DNA of 64,000 bases. Origin: Spiribacter halobius. GTDB lineage: Bacteria > Pseudomonadota > Gammaproteobacteria > Nitrococcales > Nitrococcaceae. Below are positions 39,562 through 48,964 of this stretch, piece by piece. Each line of letters opens with the position of its first letter. Position 1 is the stretch's first letter. Where the stretch lies: the NCBI RefSeq assembly GCF_020883455.1, contig NZ_CP086615.1:1116001-1180000 (forward strand). Reading direction: 5' to 3'. The notes beneath the pieces are model-generated. The model did not search any database, was not told the origin of the DNA, and saw only the letters and a list, made by a program, of their open reading frames with translations. The translations under genes and the position numbers were made by a program.

Positions 39562-42505
39562 GGGTGGTCTCCGGCGCCAGCGCGGCGGCGAGCGCCGAGG
39601 CGACGTGCATGGCGTCGCCACGGCCGGCGCCGTCGGCCATCTGGTGGCGGCAGCTGGTGCCGTCCGCCACGATCCAGGTATCGGCCTCGGCCTCGCGCAC
39701 GGCGGGCAGGACGTCCAGCTCGCCGATGGCGAGGGAGGTCTCGTGATGCTCCGCCTGGTAGCCGAAGGCGCCCGCCATGCCGCAGCAGGTGCCCGGAATG
39801 GTCTCCACCCTGAGCTCGGGGATCAAGCCGAGCACCCGCTCGATGGGACGCACCGCGTCGAAGGCCTTCTGATGGCAGTGGCCGTGGAGCAGGGCGCGCC
39901 GCCCCGGCTGCGGCGCCAGCGGCAGCTCGAGGCGACCGGCATCGAGCTCGGACGCCAGGAACTCCTCCAGCAGGTAGGCGTGACTGGCGAGGGCATCACT
40001 GTCCTCCCCCGGCAGCAGGGAGCGGAATTCGTCGCGCAGGGTGAGCAGGCAGGAGGGCTCAAGGCCGACCACGGGGGTGCCGGCCCGAACGTGGGGCAGC
40101 AGGGCCTCGATGGTGCGCCGGGCCTCGGCGCGGGCGGCGTCGGTATCTCCCACCGAGAGGTAGGTGCGCCCGCAGCAGAGCGGTCGCCCGCCACCGCTCG
40201 GCGCGGCGATGACCTCGTAGCCGCCGGCGGCGAGCACCTGCACCGCGTCCCGCAGATGCCGCGGCTCGAACCAGCGGTTGAAGGTGTCCGCGAACAGCAC
40301 CACGCGGCCGCGGCTGCCCTCGGCGAGGGTGCCTTCGTCGCGGAAGGGCCGGGCCGCCCACCGGGGCAGCGGCCGCGCAGCGGCGAAGCCGATCAGGCGC
40401 TCGGACAGGGCGGCCAGGCCCGGGATTCGGTCCCGGGCGTTGGCGAGCCACCGCAGGCGCGAGGCCCAGGGGGCATAGCGCGGCATGTGGGCGATCAGCC
40501 GGTCGCGCAGGCTGCGGCCGTGGCGGGCGTGGTAGTGATGGAGGAACTCCACCTTCATCTTGGCCATGTCCACGCCCGTCGGACACTCCCGCCGGCAGCC
40601 CTTGCAGCTCACGCACTTCGCCAGCGTCTGGTACATGTCGTCACTGGTGAGCGCGTCCTCGCCGAGCTGCCCGGAGAGGGCCAGACGCAGGCTGTTGGCG
40701 CGGCCGCGGGTGAGGTCCTGCTCGTTGCGGGTGGCCCGGTAGGAGGGGCACATCACCGCGGCGTCGAACTTGCGGCAGTGGCCGTTGTTGTTGCACATCT
40801 CCACGGCCGCCGCGAAGCCGCCCTGGGCGGTCCAGTCCAGGGCCGTGCGCAGGGGGATCGTACGGTAGCCGGGCTTGTAGCGCATGAGGGTGCGGTCGTC
40901 CATGCGCGGCGGGTCGACGATGCGCCCGGGGTTCATCAGCCCGGCAGGATCGAACAGGCGCTTGACCTCGCCGAAGGCGGCGACGAGGCGGTCGCCGAAC
41001 ATGTCGCGATGGAACTCCGAGCGCACGATGCCATCGCCGTGCTCGCCGGAGTGGGAGCCCTTGTACTCCCGCACCATGGCGAAGGCTTCCTCGGCGATGG
41101 CGCGCATCTTCCGCGCCCCCGCATCCTCCTTGAGGTTGATGATGGGGCGCACGTGCAGGCAGCCCTCGGAGGCGTGGGCGTACCAGGTCCCCTCCGTGCC
41201 GTGCTTGTGGAACACGGCGGTGAGGCGCTCGGTGTAGTCCGGCAGGTGCTCCAGGGGTACCGCACAGTCCTCGATGAAAGAGACCGGCTTCCCGTCCCCC
41301 TTCATGGACATCATGATATTGAGCCCGGCCTTGCGCACGCCCCAGACGGCGCCCTGCTCGGCGGGCTCGATCACCTTCACCACGCTGTCCGGATGGCCAA
41401 GGTCGGCCATCAGCTCGGCGAGGCGGTCGAGATGGGCGATCTCGGTGTCGCGGTCGTCGCCGGAGAACTCGACGAACAGCGCCGCCGCGGGGCGCCCCTT
41501 GATGTAGCGCTCCATCACCGGGCGGAAGATGTCGATCTCCAGCCCTAGCTCGATGAGGGTATTGTCCACCAGCTCCACCGCGGCGGGAGAGAGCTCCTCG
41601 ACGATGGGCTTGGCCGCCTCCATGGCGGAGCGGAACGTGGGGAAGTGGCAGATGCCGAGGGTCTTGTGGGCCGGCAGCCGCGACAGGTCGATCTCGATGC
41701 GCTGGAAGAAGGCGAGCGTTCCCTCGGATCCCACCAGCAGCTTGGCGAGGTTGCCGCCCTCGGGGGCGAGCCGATCCAGGTTGTAGCCGCCCACCCGCCG
41801 CCGCAGGTCCGGGAAGCGCGCGGCGAGCTCGTCGCGCTCCCGGCCGTACAGGGCATGCAGCGCCCGCACCAGCTCGCGATAGCGGGCGGACCCCTCGGGG
41901 ATGCTGTCAGGCGGCGGCAACGCACCGAAGTGCAGCGCCTCGCCGTCGGGCAGCACGGCATCGATGGCGCGGGTGTTGTGCACCATGTTGCCGTAGCGCA
42001 GGCTCCGGGTGCCGCAGCTGTTGTTGCCGGCCATCCCGCCGAGGGTCGCCTGGGCCGAGGTGGAGACATCCACCGGATACCAGAGGCCATGTCGCTTCAG
42101 GGACTTGTTCAGCTCGTCCAGCACCACGCCGGGCTGGACCACGGCGACCTGACGCTCCGGGTCCACGGACAGCGCACGGTTCATGTACTTGCTGCAGTCG
42201 AGGACCAGCGCCTCGTTGACGGTCTGCCCGCACTGCGAGGTCCCGCCGCCCCGCGGCAGCACCGGCACCCCGGTCTCACGGGCGATCGCGATGGCGCTGG
42301 CGACGTCCTGCTCGTCCCGGGGCACGACGACGCCAATGGGCTCGATCTGATAGACGGAGGCGTCGGTGGAATACCGCCCCCGGGAGAAGGCGTCGAAGAG
42401 TACCTCGCCGCGCAGCTCCCGGCGCAGCCGTGTGGCCAGGGCACTGTCCCCCGGCCTTGCCGTGCCGCCGCCGGAGCGGGCCGTTTCTGCCGGCTGCGCA
42501 ACCAT
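39554..42505 (-). CDS. FAD-linked oxidase with C-terminal Fe-S domain (D-2-hydroxyacid dehydrogenase type)
   Basis: A 983-residue fusion. The N-terminal half is an FAD-binding oxidase of the vanillyl-alcohol oxidase fold: VVPRDEQDVASAIAIA and RGGGTSQCGQ near residue 90, LGGMAGNNSCGTRSLRYG, and GSEGTLAFF. The middle has SGEHGDGIVR. The C-terminal half holds ferredoxin motif CVSCKGCRRECP near residue 640 and CCG-type segments (LCCGRTYLS, HCHQKAFD, TCCGMAGAFG). This layout matches D-lactate dehydrogenase (YdiJ/Dld2-like) and D-2-hydroxyglutarate dehydrogenase-type proteins, which pass electrons to the respiratory chain. The exact substrate is not clear. Possible operators are upstream. Confidence 0.88.
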   Translation of the reverse strand: MVAQPAETARSGGGTARPGDSALATRLRRELRGEVLFDAFSRGRYSTDASVYQIEPIGVVVPRDEQDVASAIAIARETGVPVLPRGGGTSQCGQTVNEALVLDCSKYMNRALSVDPERQVAVVQPGVVLDELNKSLKRHGLWYPVDVSTSAQATLGGMAGNNSCGTRSLRYGNMVHNTRAIDAVLPDGEALHFGALPPPDSIPEGSARYRELVRALHALYGRERDELAARFPDLRRRVGGYNLDRLAPEGGNLAKLLVGSEGTLAFFQRIEIDLSRLPAHKTLGICHFPTFRSAMEAAKPIVEELSPAAVELVDNTLIELGLEIDIFRPVMERYIKGRPAAALFVEFSGDDRDTEIAHLDRLAELMADLGHPDSVVKVIEPAEQGAVWGVRKAGLNIMMSMKGDGKPVSFIEDCAVPLEHLPDYTERLTAVFHKHGTEGTWYAHASEGCLHVRPIINLKEDAGARKMRAIAEEAFAMVREYKGSHSGEHGDGIVRSEFHRDMFGDRLVAAFGEVKRLFDPAGLMNPGRIVDPPRMDDRTLMRYKPGYRTIPLRTALDWTAQGGFAAAVEMCNNNGHCRKFDAAVMCPSYRATRNEQDLTRGRANSLRLALSGQLGEDALTSDDMYQTLAKCVSCKGCRRECPTGVDMAKMKVEFLHHYHARHGRSLRDRLIAHMPRYAPWASRLRWLANARDRIPGLAALSERLIGFAAARPLPRWAARPFRDEGTLAEGSRGRVVLFADTFNRWFEPRHLRDAVQVLAAGGYEVIAAPSGGGRPLCCGRTYLSVGDTDAARAEARRTIEALLPHVRAGTPVVGLEPSCLLTLRDEFRSLLPGEDSDALASHAYLLEEFLASELDAGRLELPLAPQPGRRALLHGHCHQKAFDAVRPIERVLGLIPELRVETIPGTCCGMAGAFGYQAEHHETSLAIGELDVLPAVREAEADTWIVADGTSCRHQMADGAGRGDAMHVASALAAALAPETTHG

Positions 42506-42800
42506 GACGCACCTCTATCCTCGACATGAAATTGCATTATGTCCGCAAATTCCGGCCCCGGCCACCCGGGTCGGATGACCGGGGTCGGGCCGAGTGATGC
42601 TCATGAGTTTCCGGGAAATCAAACGGCTCGCGGCTGGCGGCCAGGGGACTTGAGAATCGGGTGCGCTCCGGCTGCATTTTGCATGCAATAGGTCCGGGTG
42701 TTGTCGCGGGGGTCGCGCTGAAGTGCAGGGATTCCGCGGCGCCGGGGTTCCCGCACGGGGCACAGCACTTTCGCTGGTCCCGGCTTCGCGGAAAAAGGAT
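42506..42800. promoter_or_regulatory. Intergenic region with candidate GntR operators
   Basis: Contains the 10-bp palindrome TTGCATGCAA (42679-42688) and TTGC-9-GCAA (42532-42548), the latter 27 bp upstream of the FAD/Fe-S dehydrogenase start. FCD-type GntR proteins bind short palindromes, so these are candidate sites; which one is used is inference. No gene is seen in this stretch. Confidence 0.35.
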
Positions 42801-43574
42801 CTACTTCCGAGGAAGCGGCAGCGTCTCCAGCCGATACTCGCCATCGGTCACGCGCAGCAGACTGCCCTGCTCGAACCAGTCGCCGAGGACGATGCGGGTG
42901 ACGGGGGTGCCGTCCACCTCGGACTCGTGCACTGCCGGGCGATGGGTATGGCCGTGGATCAGGCGGCGGACGCCAAACTCGCGGAAGCGCTCGGCCACCG
43001 CCCCCGGGTTCACGTCCATGATCGCATCCGCCGTGGCCTGACCATGCTGCGAGCTCTGCGCCCGCGCCTGCCTGGCCTGGGCCAGGCGCTCGCTCACCGA
43101 CAGGGCGAGAAAGCGCGACTGCCATGCCGGGTCGCGGACTATGGCGCGGAAGCGCTGGTATTCGCCATCGTCTGTGCACAGGGCGTCGCCGTGCTCGATG
43201 AGCACCGGCTCGTCGTCGATGCGGATCAGGCTGGGTTCCGGCAGCAACGTGCCGCCCGTGGCCGCCTCGAACCCCTCGCCCAGAAGGAAATCCCGATTGC
43301 CGTGCATGAGCCACAGCGAGACGCCACTGTCCGTAAGCCGCCGGAGGGCGGCGAGCACGGGGTGCTCGGGGGGCACGGCGTCGTCGCCGATCCAGGCCTC
43401 GAACAGATCGCCCAGCAGATAAAGAGCCTGGGCGCGGGCAGCGTCGCTGGCGAGAAAGCGCAGGAAGGCCTCGGTGACGGCCGGGCGGTCCGGGTCGAGG
43501 TGCATGTCGGCGGCGAACAGCACCGGCGCGGCGTGGCTATCATGGCGGGCAATGGCTGCCCTTTCGGCAGGCAT
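42801..43574 (-). CDS. lpxH: UDP-2,3-diacylglucosamine hydrolase
   Basis: A calcineurin-type phosphoesterase that makes lipid X from UDP-2,3-diacylglucosamine in lipid A synthesis, 257 residues. Metal-binding motifs: AADMHLD (DxH; the first Asp and His), LGDLFE (GDxxE), HGNRDFLLG (GNxD/E), and the late HGHTHRP. IEHGDALCTDDGEYQ is characteristic of LpxH. The start at 43574 is used because AGGAGG precedes it. Its N-terminus has about 17 extra residues before APVLFAADMHL. It is divergent from gltX. Confidence 0.92.
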   Translation of the reverse strand: MPAERAAIARHDSHAAPVLFAADMHLDPDRPAVTEAFLRFLASDAARAQALYLLGDLFEAWIGDDAVPPEHPVLAALRRLTDSGVSLWLMHGNRDFLLGEGFEAATGGTLLPEPSLIRIDDEPVLIEHGDALCTDDGEYQRFRAIVRDPAWQSRFLALSVSERLAQARQARAQSSQHGQATADAIMDVNPGAVAERFREFGVRRLIHGHTHRPAVHESEVDGTPVTRIVLGDWFEQGSLLRVTDGEYRLETLPLPRK

Positions 43575-43632
43575 GATGCTCCTCCTGCGGCAGACCCGCT
43601 CGCAGGTTACCGCCGGCGTCGCATCGGGTGGA

Positions 43633-43678
43633 AGCCCGGCCCGCGCCCGCATGCGCGGATCGGTGAGAAATGCCGGCT
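43633..43678. repeat. Family-2 repeat, copy c
   Basis: CGGATCGGTGAGAAATGCCGG with arms AGCCCGGC and GCCGGCT. It lies between the divergent lpxH and gltX, ending 22 bp before the gltX start. Confidence 0.65.
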
Positions 43679-43700
43679 GGGGTAGTACCATTCGCCGACC

Positions 43701-45158
43701 ATGACGCCGCCTGCCGTGAAAACCCGGTTTGCGCCGAGCCCGACGGGCCTGCTGCATCTCGGCAACCTGCGCACCGCGCTGTTCAACGTCCTGCTGGCGC
43801 GTGCCGCGGGCGGGCGTTTCTGCCTGCGCATCGAGGACAGCGATGCCGCGCGCAGCGAGACCCGGTATCTGGACGCGCTGCTGGAGGACCTGCGCTGGCT
43901 CGGACTGGACTGGGATGAGGGGCCCGGAGACGGTCAGCCGGAGTCGGCGTGGCGGCAGGCCGAGCGCGGTGGGGTGTACGCGCCGCTGTTCGAGCGCCTG
44001 GAGGAGGCCGGCGCCGCCTATCCCTGCTTCTGCAGCGCCGAGGCGCTCGCCGAAGCGCGGGCGCGGCAGCGGGCGGCCGGGCAGCCGCCACGTTACCCGG
44101 GCACCTGTGCCGCCATCCCGCGGGCCGAGGCCCGCCGGCGGCTCGCCGCCGGCGAGGCGGCCACGCTGCGCTTCCGGGTGCCCGCTGCCCGGCGCATCAC
44201 CTTCGACGACGGCGTGCGCGGCCCCCAGGCGTTCGCAAGCGCTGATCTCGGCGACTTCGTGATTCGCCGGACCGACGGCACGGCGGCGTTCCTGTTTGGC
44301 AATGCCGTGGACGACGCCCTTGGCGGTATTACTCACGTCCTGCGCGGCGAGGACCATCTCGCCAATACCCCGCGTCAGCTTCTGCTGCTCCAGGCACTCG
44401 GATTCGCTGCGCCGGTCTATGCCCATCTGCCGATGATCGTCGGCGACGACGGGGCGCCGCTGTCCAAGCGCCATGGCGCGGGGGCGGTGGCGGAACTGCG
44501 CGCGGCAGGCTACCGCCCGGAGGCACTGCTCAACTATCTGGCCCGGCTCGGCTATCAGCCGGCGTCGGACGAGCTGCTGGACCTGGACGGCCTTGCCCGC
44601 GGGTTCCGCCTCGCCGCGCTGGGGCGCGCTCCTGCGCGCTTCGACGGCGCCCAGCTCGATCACTGGCAGGAGCGCGCGATGGCCGTGCTGCCGGTGGCGG
44701 CGCTGACGGCGTGGCTGCCGGCGGACCTCGTGCCGTCCGAGGCCCGGGAGGCCCTGGTGGCAACCGTGCGCCCGAACCTGCGCTTTCCACAGGAGCTGGC
44801 GGACTGGGCGCGCAGGCTCTACGATCCGGCGCCGCTGACGCTGGCGGCCGACGCCGCGGCGACGCTGGTCGCGGCGGGGCCGGGTTTCTTCGATGCCGTG
44901 TCGGAGGTTATCGCGGCCAGTCCCGGTGCCGGCTGGGACAGCCTGCGCCGGGCCCTCGCGGAGGCCACCGGCTGCCGCGGCCGGGCGCTGTTCCTGCCGC
45001 TGCGCCTGGCGCTCACCGGCGTGCCCCACGGGCCGGGCCTGGGCGAGCTGCTCGACCTCATGCCCGACGACATCCGCCGCGCCCGTCTGGAGCGGGCGCG
45101 TGAACTCGCTGCCAACGGGACGAGCCTCGATGCTTCGGATCCACAACAGCCTCACTGA
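43701..45158 (+). CDS. gltX: Glutamyl-tRNA synthetase
   Basis: A 485-residue class Ic aminoacyl-tRNA synthetase charging tRNA-Glu. The HIGH-equivalent motif is in [19 protein letters not shown] at the N-terminus; the KMSKS-equivalent is PLSKRHGA near residue 255. CFCSAE and [11 protein letters not shown] are family landmarks. The sequence is nearer to the second type (GltX2) seen beside cysS in several gammaproteobacteria. The true start may be at [10 protein letters not shown]. The 3' end overlaps cysS by 29 bp, so the two are probably co-translated. Confidence 0.95.
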   Translation: MTPPAVKTRFAPSPTGLLHLGNLRTALFNVLLARAAGGRFCLRIEDSDAARSETRYLDALLEDLRWLGLDWDEGPGDGQPESAWRQAERGGVYAPLFERLEEAGAAYPCFCSAEALAEARARQRAAGQPPRYPGTCAAIPRAEARRRLAAGEAATLRFRVPAARRITFDDGVRGPQAFASADLGDFVIRRTDGTAAFLFGNAVDDALGGITHVLRGEDHLANTPRQLLLLQALGFAAPVYAHLPMIVGDDGAPLSKRHGAGAVAELRAAGYRPEALLNYLARLGYQPASDELLDLDGLARGFRLAALGRAPARFDGAQLDHWQERAMAVLPVAALTAWLPADLVPSEAREALVATVRPNLRFPQELADWARRLYDPAPLTLAADAAATLVAAGPGFFDAVSEVIAASPGAGWDSLRRALAEATGCRGRALFLPLRLALTGVPHGPGLGELLDLMPDDIRRARLERARELAANGTSLDASDPQQPH

Positions 45159-46506
45159 CCGCAAGGAGCCGTTCCGGCCCATCGATCCGCCGCGGGTGCG
45201 CCTCTACGTCTGCGGGATGACGGTCTACGACTACTGCCACCTGGGCCATGCCCGCGCCATGGTGGTGTTCGACACGGTGGTGCGTTATCTGCGGCACAGC
45301 GGCTATGCCGTGGAGTACGTGCGCAACATCACGGACGTCGACGACAAGATCATCCGCCGGGCCGCCGAGCTGGGCGAGCCGATGGAGGCCGTGACCGCCC
45401 GCTTCACCGAGGCCATGCACGAGGACGCCGACGCCCTCGGCTGCCTCCGGCCGGACGCGGAGCCCCGGGCCACAGCGCACATGGACGAGATCGTCGCCAT
45501 GATCGAGCGTCTCATCGAGCGCGGTTACGCCTATCCCGCCAACGGCGATGTCTATTATGCCGTGAGCCGGTTTCCGGACTACGGCCGGCTCTCCGGCGAG
45601 CGCCTGGAGGACCTGCGGGCCGGTGCCCGCATCGAGCCGGGCGAGCACAAGCGAGACCCGGCGGACTTCGTGCTCTGGAAGGCCGCCCGCGAGGGCGAGC
45701 CCAGCTGGCCCTCACCCTGGGGCGCCGGGCGGCCGGGCTGGCACATCGAGTGCTCGGCCATGTCCACCGCCTGCCTCGGCGAGCACTTCGATATCCACGG
45801 CGGCGGGCTGGACCTGAAATTCCCGCATCACGAGAACGAGATCGCCCAGTCCGAGGCCGCCACCGGGCACCCTTTCGTCAATTACTGGATGCACAACGGC
45901 CATGTGCGCATCGACGACGAGAAGATGTCGAAATCCCTCGGCAACTTCTTCACCGTCCGCGACATCCTGGCCGTGCATGCGCCGGAGGTGGTGCGCTACT
46001 TCCTGTTGTCGAGCCACTACCGCGGCCCGCTGAACTACACCCCGGATGCCCTGGACAACGCCCGCGGCGGGCTGGAGCGGCTCTACCTCGCCCTGCGCGG
46101 GCTGCCGGCGGCTGCGGCCGCGGGCGGCGAGACCTTCGCCGAGCGCTTCGCAGAGGCCATGGACGACGACTTCAACACGCCGCTGGCCCTGTCGGTCCTG
46201 TTCGAGCTCGCGCGCGAGGTGAACCGCCTGCGCGAGGGGCAGGATCCGGCGGCCCCCGGGCTGGGGGCGCGGCTACGGGCGCTGGCCGGCGTGCTGGGTC
46301 TGCTGCAGGATGATCCGGAGGCGTTCCTCAAGGGCACGCCCCGCAGCGGCCCGGACGAGGCCGAGATCGAGGCGCTCATCGCCGAGCGCAGCGAGGCCCG
46401 CCGCCAGCGCGACTTCGCCCGCGCCGACCGCATCCGCGACCAGCTGGCCGAGCAGGGCGTCATCCTCGAAGACAAGCCCGAAGGCACCATCTGGCGCCGC
46501 GGGTAA
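45130..46506 (+). CDS. cysS: Cysteinyl-tRNA synthetase
   Basis: A 458-residue class Ia synthetase charging tRNA-Cys. Visible: [16 protein letters not shown] (zinc Cys28 and HIGH motif), the second zinc ligands in [10 protein letters not shown] and HHENE, and the intact KMSKS in DEKMSKSLG. The C-terminal anticodon-binding part has [22 protein letters not shown], a signature of CysS. Its start lies inside the gltX 3' end, in another frame. The gene is followed by family-1 copy D before a convergent gene. Confidence 0.97.
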   Translation: MLRIHNSLTDRKEPFRPIDPPRVRLYVCGMTVYDYCHLGHARAMVVFDTVVRYLRHSGYAVEYVRNITDVDDKIIRRAAELGEPMEAVTARFTEAMHEDADALGCLRPDAEPRATAHMDEIVAMIERLIERGYAYPANGDVYYAVSRFPDYGRLSGERLEDLRAGARIEPGEHKRDPADFVLWKAAREGEPSWPSPWGAGRPGWHIECSAMSTACLGEHFDIHGGGLDLKFPHHENEIAQSEAATGHPFVNYWMHNGHVRIDDEKMSKSLGNFFTVRDILAVHAPEVVRYFLLSSHYRGPLNYTPDALDNARGGLERLYLALRGLPAAAAAGGETFAERFAEAMDDDFNTPLALSVLFELAREVNRLREGQDPAAPGLGARLRALAGVLGLLQDDPEAFLKGTPRSGPDEAEIEALIAERSEARRQRDFARADRIRDQLAEQGVILEDKPEGTIWRRG

Positions 46507-46552
46507 CGGCCATCGTTCTTCGCCTTCTTCGCCGGATTCAGGTCGCGTTTTC

Positions 46553-46662
46553 AACACAACGACACAACGGGCACAACGATTCACAACGTAAGAGATTCCT
46601 GGGAAGAGGAATTCCCCGGAATTCCGATTCTCCTCGTTGTGCTCCGTTGTGTCGTTGTGTTG
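46553..46662. repeat. Family-1 inverted repeat, copy D
   Basis: Left end AACACAACGACACAACGGGC; right arm ends GTTGTGTCGTTGTGTTGA. It lies between convergent cysS and the CorC-like gene. The inner part has a GGAAGAGGAATTCC-like stretch, a second small palindrome. Confidence 0.9.
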
Positions 46663-46705
46663 AGTCCCCCGCGCCATTGGCGATGGACGCGCGACAATCC
46701 GCGTA

Positions 46706-47992
46706 TCAGTCGACGGCAGGGCGGCGGCCGCGGCGTTGGACGCGTTGCTGGACGCGGGCGACCTTGACGCGGTTGCCCTCGGTCTGGACCACGGTCACCG
46801 GGTGGTCGTCGATGAGCAGGCTGGTGCCGGGCTCGGGGATGGTTTCCAGCTGCTCCAGAATCAGCCCGTTGAGCGTCTTCGGGCCGTCCGTGGGCACGCT
46901 CCAGCGCAGCACGCGGTTGAGCTCGCGGACGCTGGCACTGCCGTCCACCAGGAAGCTGCCGTCCTCCTGAGGGTGGATGTCCTGCACCGCCTCCGCCGGG
47001 TCGGTGGTGAACTCGCCGACGATCTCCTCGAGGATGTCCTCCAGGGTCACCAGCCCCATGATGTCCCCGTACTCGTCCACCACCAGGCCGATGCGGCGGC
47101 GCCGGGCCTGGAAGTTCAGCATCTGCACGTGCAGCGGCGTGCCTTCGGGCACGAAGTAGGGCTCCCGCAGGTGCTGCTGCAGCTCCTCGGGGGTGAACCG
47201 GCCGGAGAGCATGCTGGTGAGCACCCGGCGGACATGCAGCACGCCCTCGATGCTGTCGATGGCGCCGCGGTAGACGGGCAGGCGGGTGTACTGGGTCTCC
47301 GTGATCTGGCGGCAGATGTCGTCCCAGTCGCTGTCCAGGTCGATGCCCACGATCTCGTTGCGCGGCACCATGATGTCCTCGACCGTGGCCTGGTCCAGGT
47401 CGAGGATGCTCAGCAGCATCTTCTGATGCCGGCGCGGGATCATAGCCCCGGCCTCGTTCACGACGGTGCGCAGCTCCTCGCGGCTGAGCGCCGAGCCGCC
47501 GCCCTCGGCAGGGTCCACGCCGAGCAGGCGCAGCAGCGCGTTGGCGGCAAAGTTGGTCAGCCAAACCAGCGGATAGAGCAACCGCAGCAGCGGCCCGAGC
47601 GCCAGCGAGGCCGGAAACGCCACCCGCTCCGGCTGCAGGGCGGCCAGCGTCTTCGGGGCCACCTCGGCGAAGATCAGGATCACCAGCGTGAGCAGCCCGG
47701 TGGCGGCGGCGATGGCCCCCTCGCCGCCGAGGCGCAGGGCGATCAGCGTCGCCACCGACGATGCCGCGATGTTCACGAAGTTGTTGCCGAGCAGGATGAT
47801 GCCGATCAGCCGGTCGGGGCGCTCCAGTAGCGCCTCTGCCCGGCGCGCGCCACGATGGCCGGCGCGGGAGAGATGCCGCAGCCGGTAGCGGTTGAGCGTC
47901 ATCAGCGCCGTCTCGGAGCTCGAGAAGCAGGCCGAGAGCACGATCAGGGTGGCGAGCAGCCCGAACAGCAGGGACAGTGGTACTTCACTCAC
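46706..47992 (-). CDS. HlyC/CorC-family protein (CNNM plus tandem CBS domains)
   Basis: A 428-residue protein. The N-terminal CNNM (DUF21) membrane domain has about four helices (residues 5-25, 60-85, 95-115, 130-150), with ACFSSSETALMTLNRYRL typical of the family. Two CBS domains occupy about 200-320 (DIMVPRNEIVGI, GLVVDEYGDIMGLVTLEDILEEIVGEF), then a CorC_HlyC domain at about 340-420 with FLVDGSASVRELNR. Relatives are linked to magnesium/cobalt efflux or transport. It is 13 bp after the ypjD gene on the same strand, so the two are probably co-transcribed. Confidence 0.92.
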   Translation of the reverse strand: MSEVPLSLLFGLLATLIVLSACFSSSETALMTLNRYRLRHLSRAGHRGARRAEALLERPDRLIGIILLGNNFVNIAASSVATLIALRLGGEGAIAAATGLLTLVILIFAEVAPKTLAALQPERVAFPASLALGPLLRLLYPLVWLTNFAANALLRLLGVDPAEGGGSALSREELRTVVNEAGAMIPRRHQKMLLSILDLDQATVEDIMVPRNEIVGIDLDSDWDDICRQITETQYTRLPVYRGAIDSIEGVLHVRRVLTSMLSGRFTPEELQQHLREPYFVPEGTPLHVQMLNFQARRRRIGLVVDEYGDIMGLVTLEDILEEIVGEFTTDPAEAVQDIHPQEDGSFLVDGSASVRELNRVLRWSVPTDGPKTLNGLILEQLETIPEPGTSLLIDDHPVTVVQTEGNRVKVARVQQRVQRRGRRPAVD

Positions 47993-48005
47993 GGCGTCTG
48001 GGGGC

Positions 48006-48812
48006 TCAGCGGGCGAGGATGAGCTCGAGGACGAGCTTGCTGCCGAAGTAGGCGAGGGCCAGCGTCACGAACCCGCCCAGGGTCCAGCGGATGGCGGTCT
48101 GCCCGCGCCACCCGGCGCTCCAGCGCCCGACCAGCAGCACCCCGAAGATGATCCAGGCGAGCACGGAGAGGCTGGTCTTGTGCACCAGGCTCTGGGCGAA
48201 GAGATCCTCGACGAACATCCAGCCGCTGGCCAGGGCCAGCGAGAGCAGCAGGAATCCGGTGCCGACCAGCTGGAACAGGAGCGATTCCATGCTCTGCAGC
48301 GCCGGCAGCATGCGGATGAAGCCCCCGGGCTGCCGGGTGCGCAGCTGGCGCTCCTGAACGGCGAGCAGCATCGCCTGCGCCGTGGCGAGGCCGAGCACGC
48401 TGTAGGCCGCCACCGACAGCAGTACGTGCACGTCCAGCGCGGCGCCAATGGGAACCCGGGTGGCCCCGGTGACGCCGAACAGCGAGGCCAGCAGCGCCAC
48501 GAAGGCCGCCAGGGGAAACACGAGCAGGCCAAGACTGACCAGCGGTCGGCGCAGCGTGCCGAGCAGCAGCATCAGCACCATGATCCAGCCGATCAGGGAG
48601 GCGGCGTTGAAGAACGCCAGGTTGAGACCGTCCACCGTCCAGGTCTCACGCCAGACGAGGAAGCCGTGGACCAGCATGCCCCCCCACCCGGCGGCCAGGG
48701 CGAGCCGCTCGCTATCGTTGGGGTCTGCCCGGCGGGTCAGACGGGCCACGACGGCCGCGGCGGCGCCGAGGTAGAGGGCGATGGCGATGAGCGTCAGCAG
48801 TGTGTGGACCAT
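48006..48812 (-). CDS. ypjD: Inner-membrane cytochrome c assembly-like protein (YpjD/CcsA family)
   Basis: A 268-residue polytopic protein, about eight helices, of the cytochrome c assembly (CcsA/CcmC-like) superfamily. Family histidines and tryptophans are visible: GMLVHGFLVWRE, ALDVHVLLSVAAY, and LVHKTSLSVLAW. The GWRGQTAIRW end is typical of YpjD. The start at 48812 (MVHTLL) is preferred over 48839. YpjD is commonly next to ffh in gammaproteobacteria, as here (divergent). Its exact function is not settled. Confidence 0.88.
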   Translation of the reverse strand: MVHTLLTLIAIALYLGAAAAVVARLTRRADPNDSERLALAAGWGGMLVHGFLVWRETWTVDGLNLAFFNAASLIGWIMVLMLLLGTLRRPLVSLGLLVFPLAAFVALLASLFGVTGATRVPIGAALDVHVLLSVAAYSVLGLATAQAMLLAVQERQLRTRQPGGFIRMLPALQSMESLLFQLVGTGFLLLSLALASGWMFVEDLFAQSLVHKTSLSVLAWIIFGVLLVGRWSAGWRGQTAIRWTLGGFVTLALAYFGSKLVLELILAR

Positions 48813-48964
48813 GCGAAGGGGTGCGCCACGGCAGGGCAACGGCCGCGATCATCGCATACATGCCGGGGGTGTACGAGCCCCGGAGGGCGGCCCGCGGGCA
48901 TGGTCGGGAGGGCTTCGGCGTCCGTATACTGCCGGGGTTATGCCACGCCGACCGCGGAGCGGCC

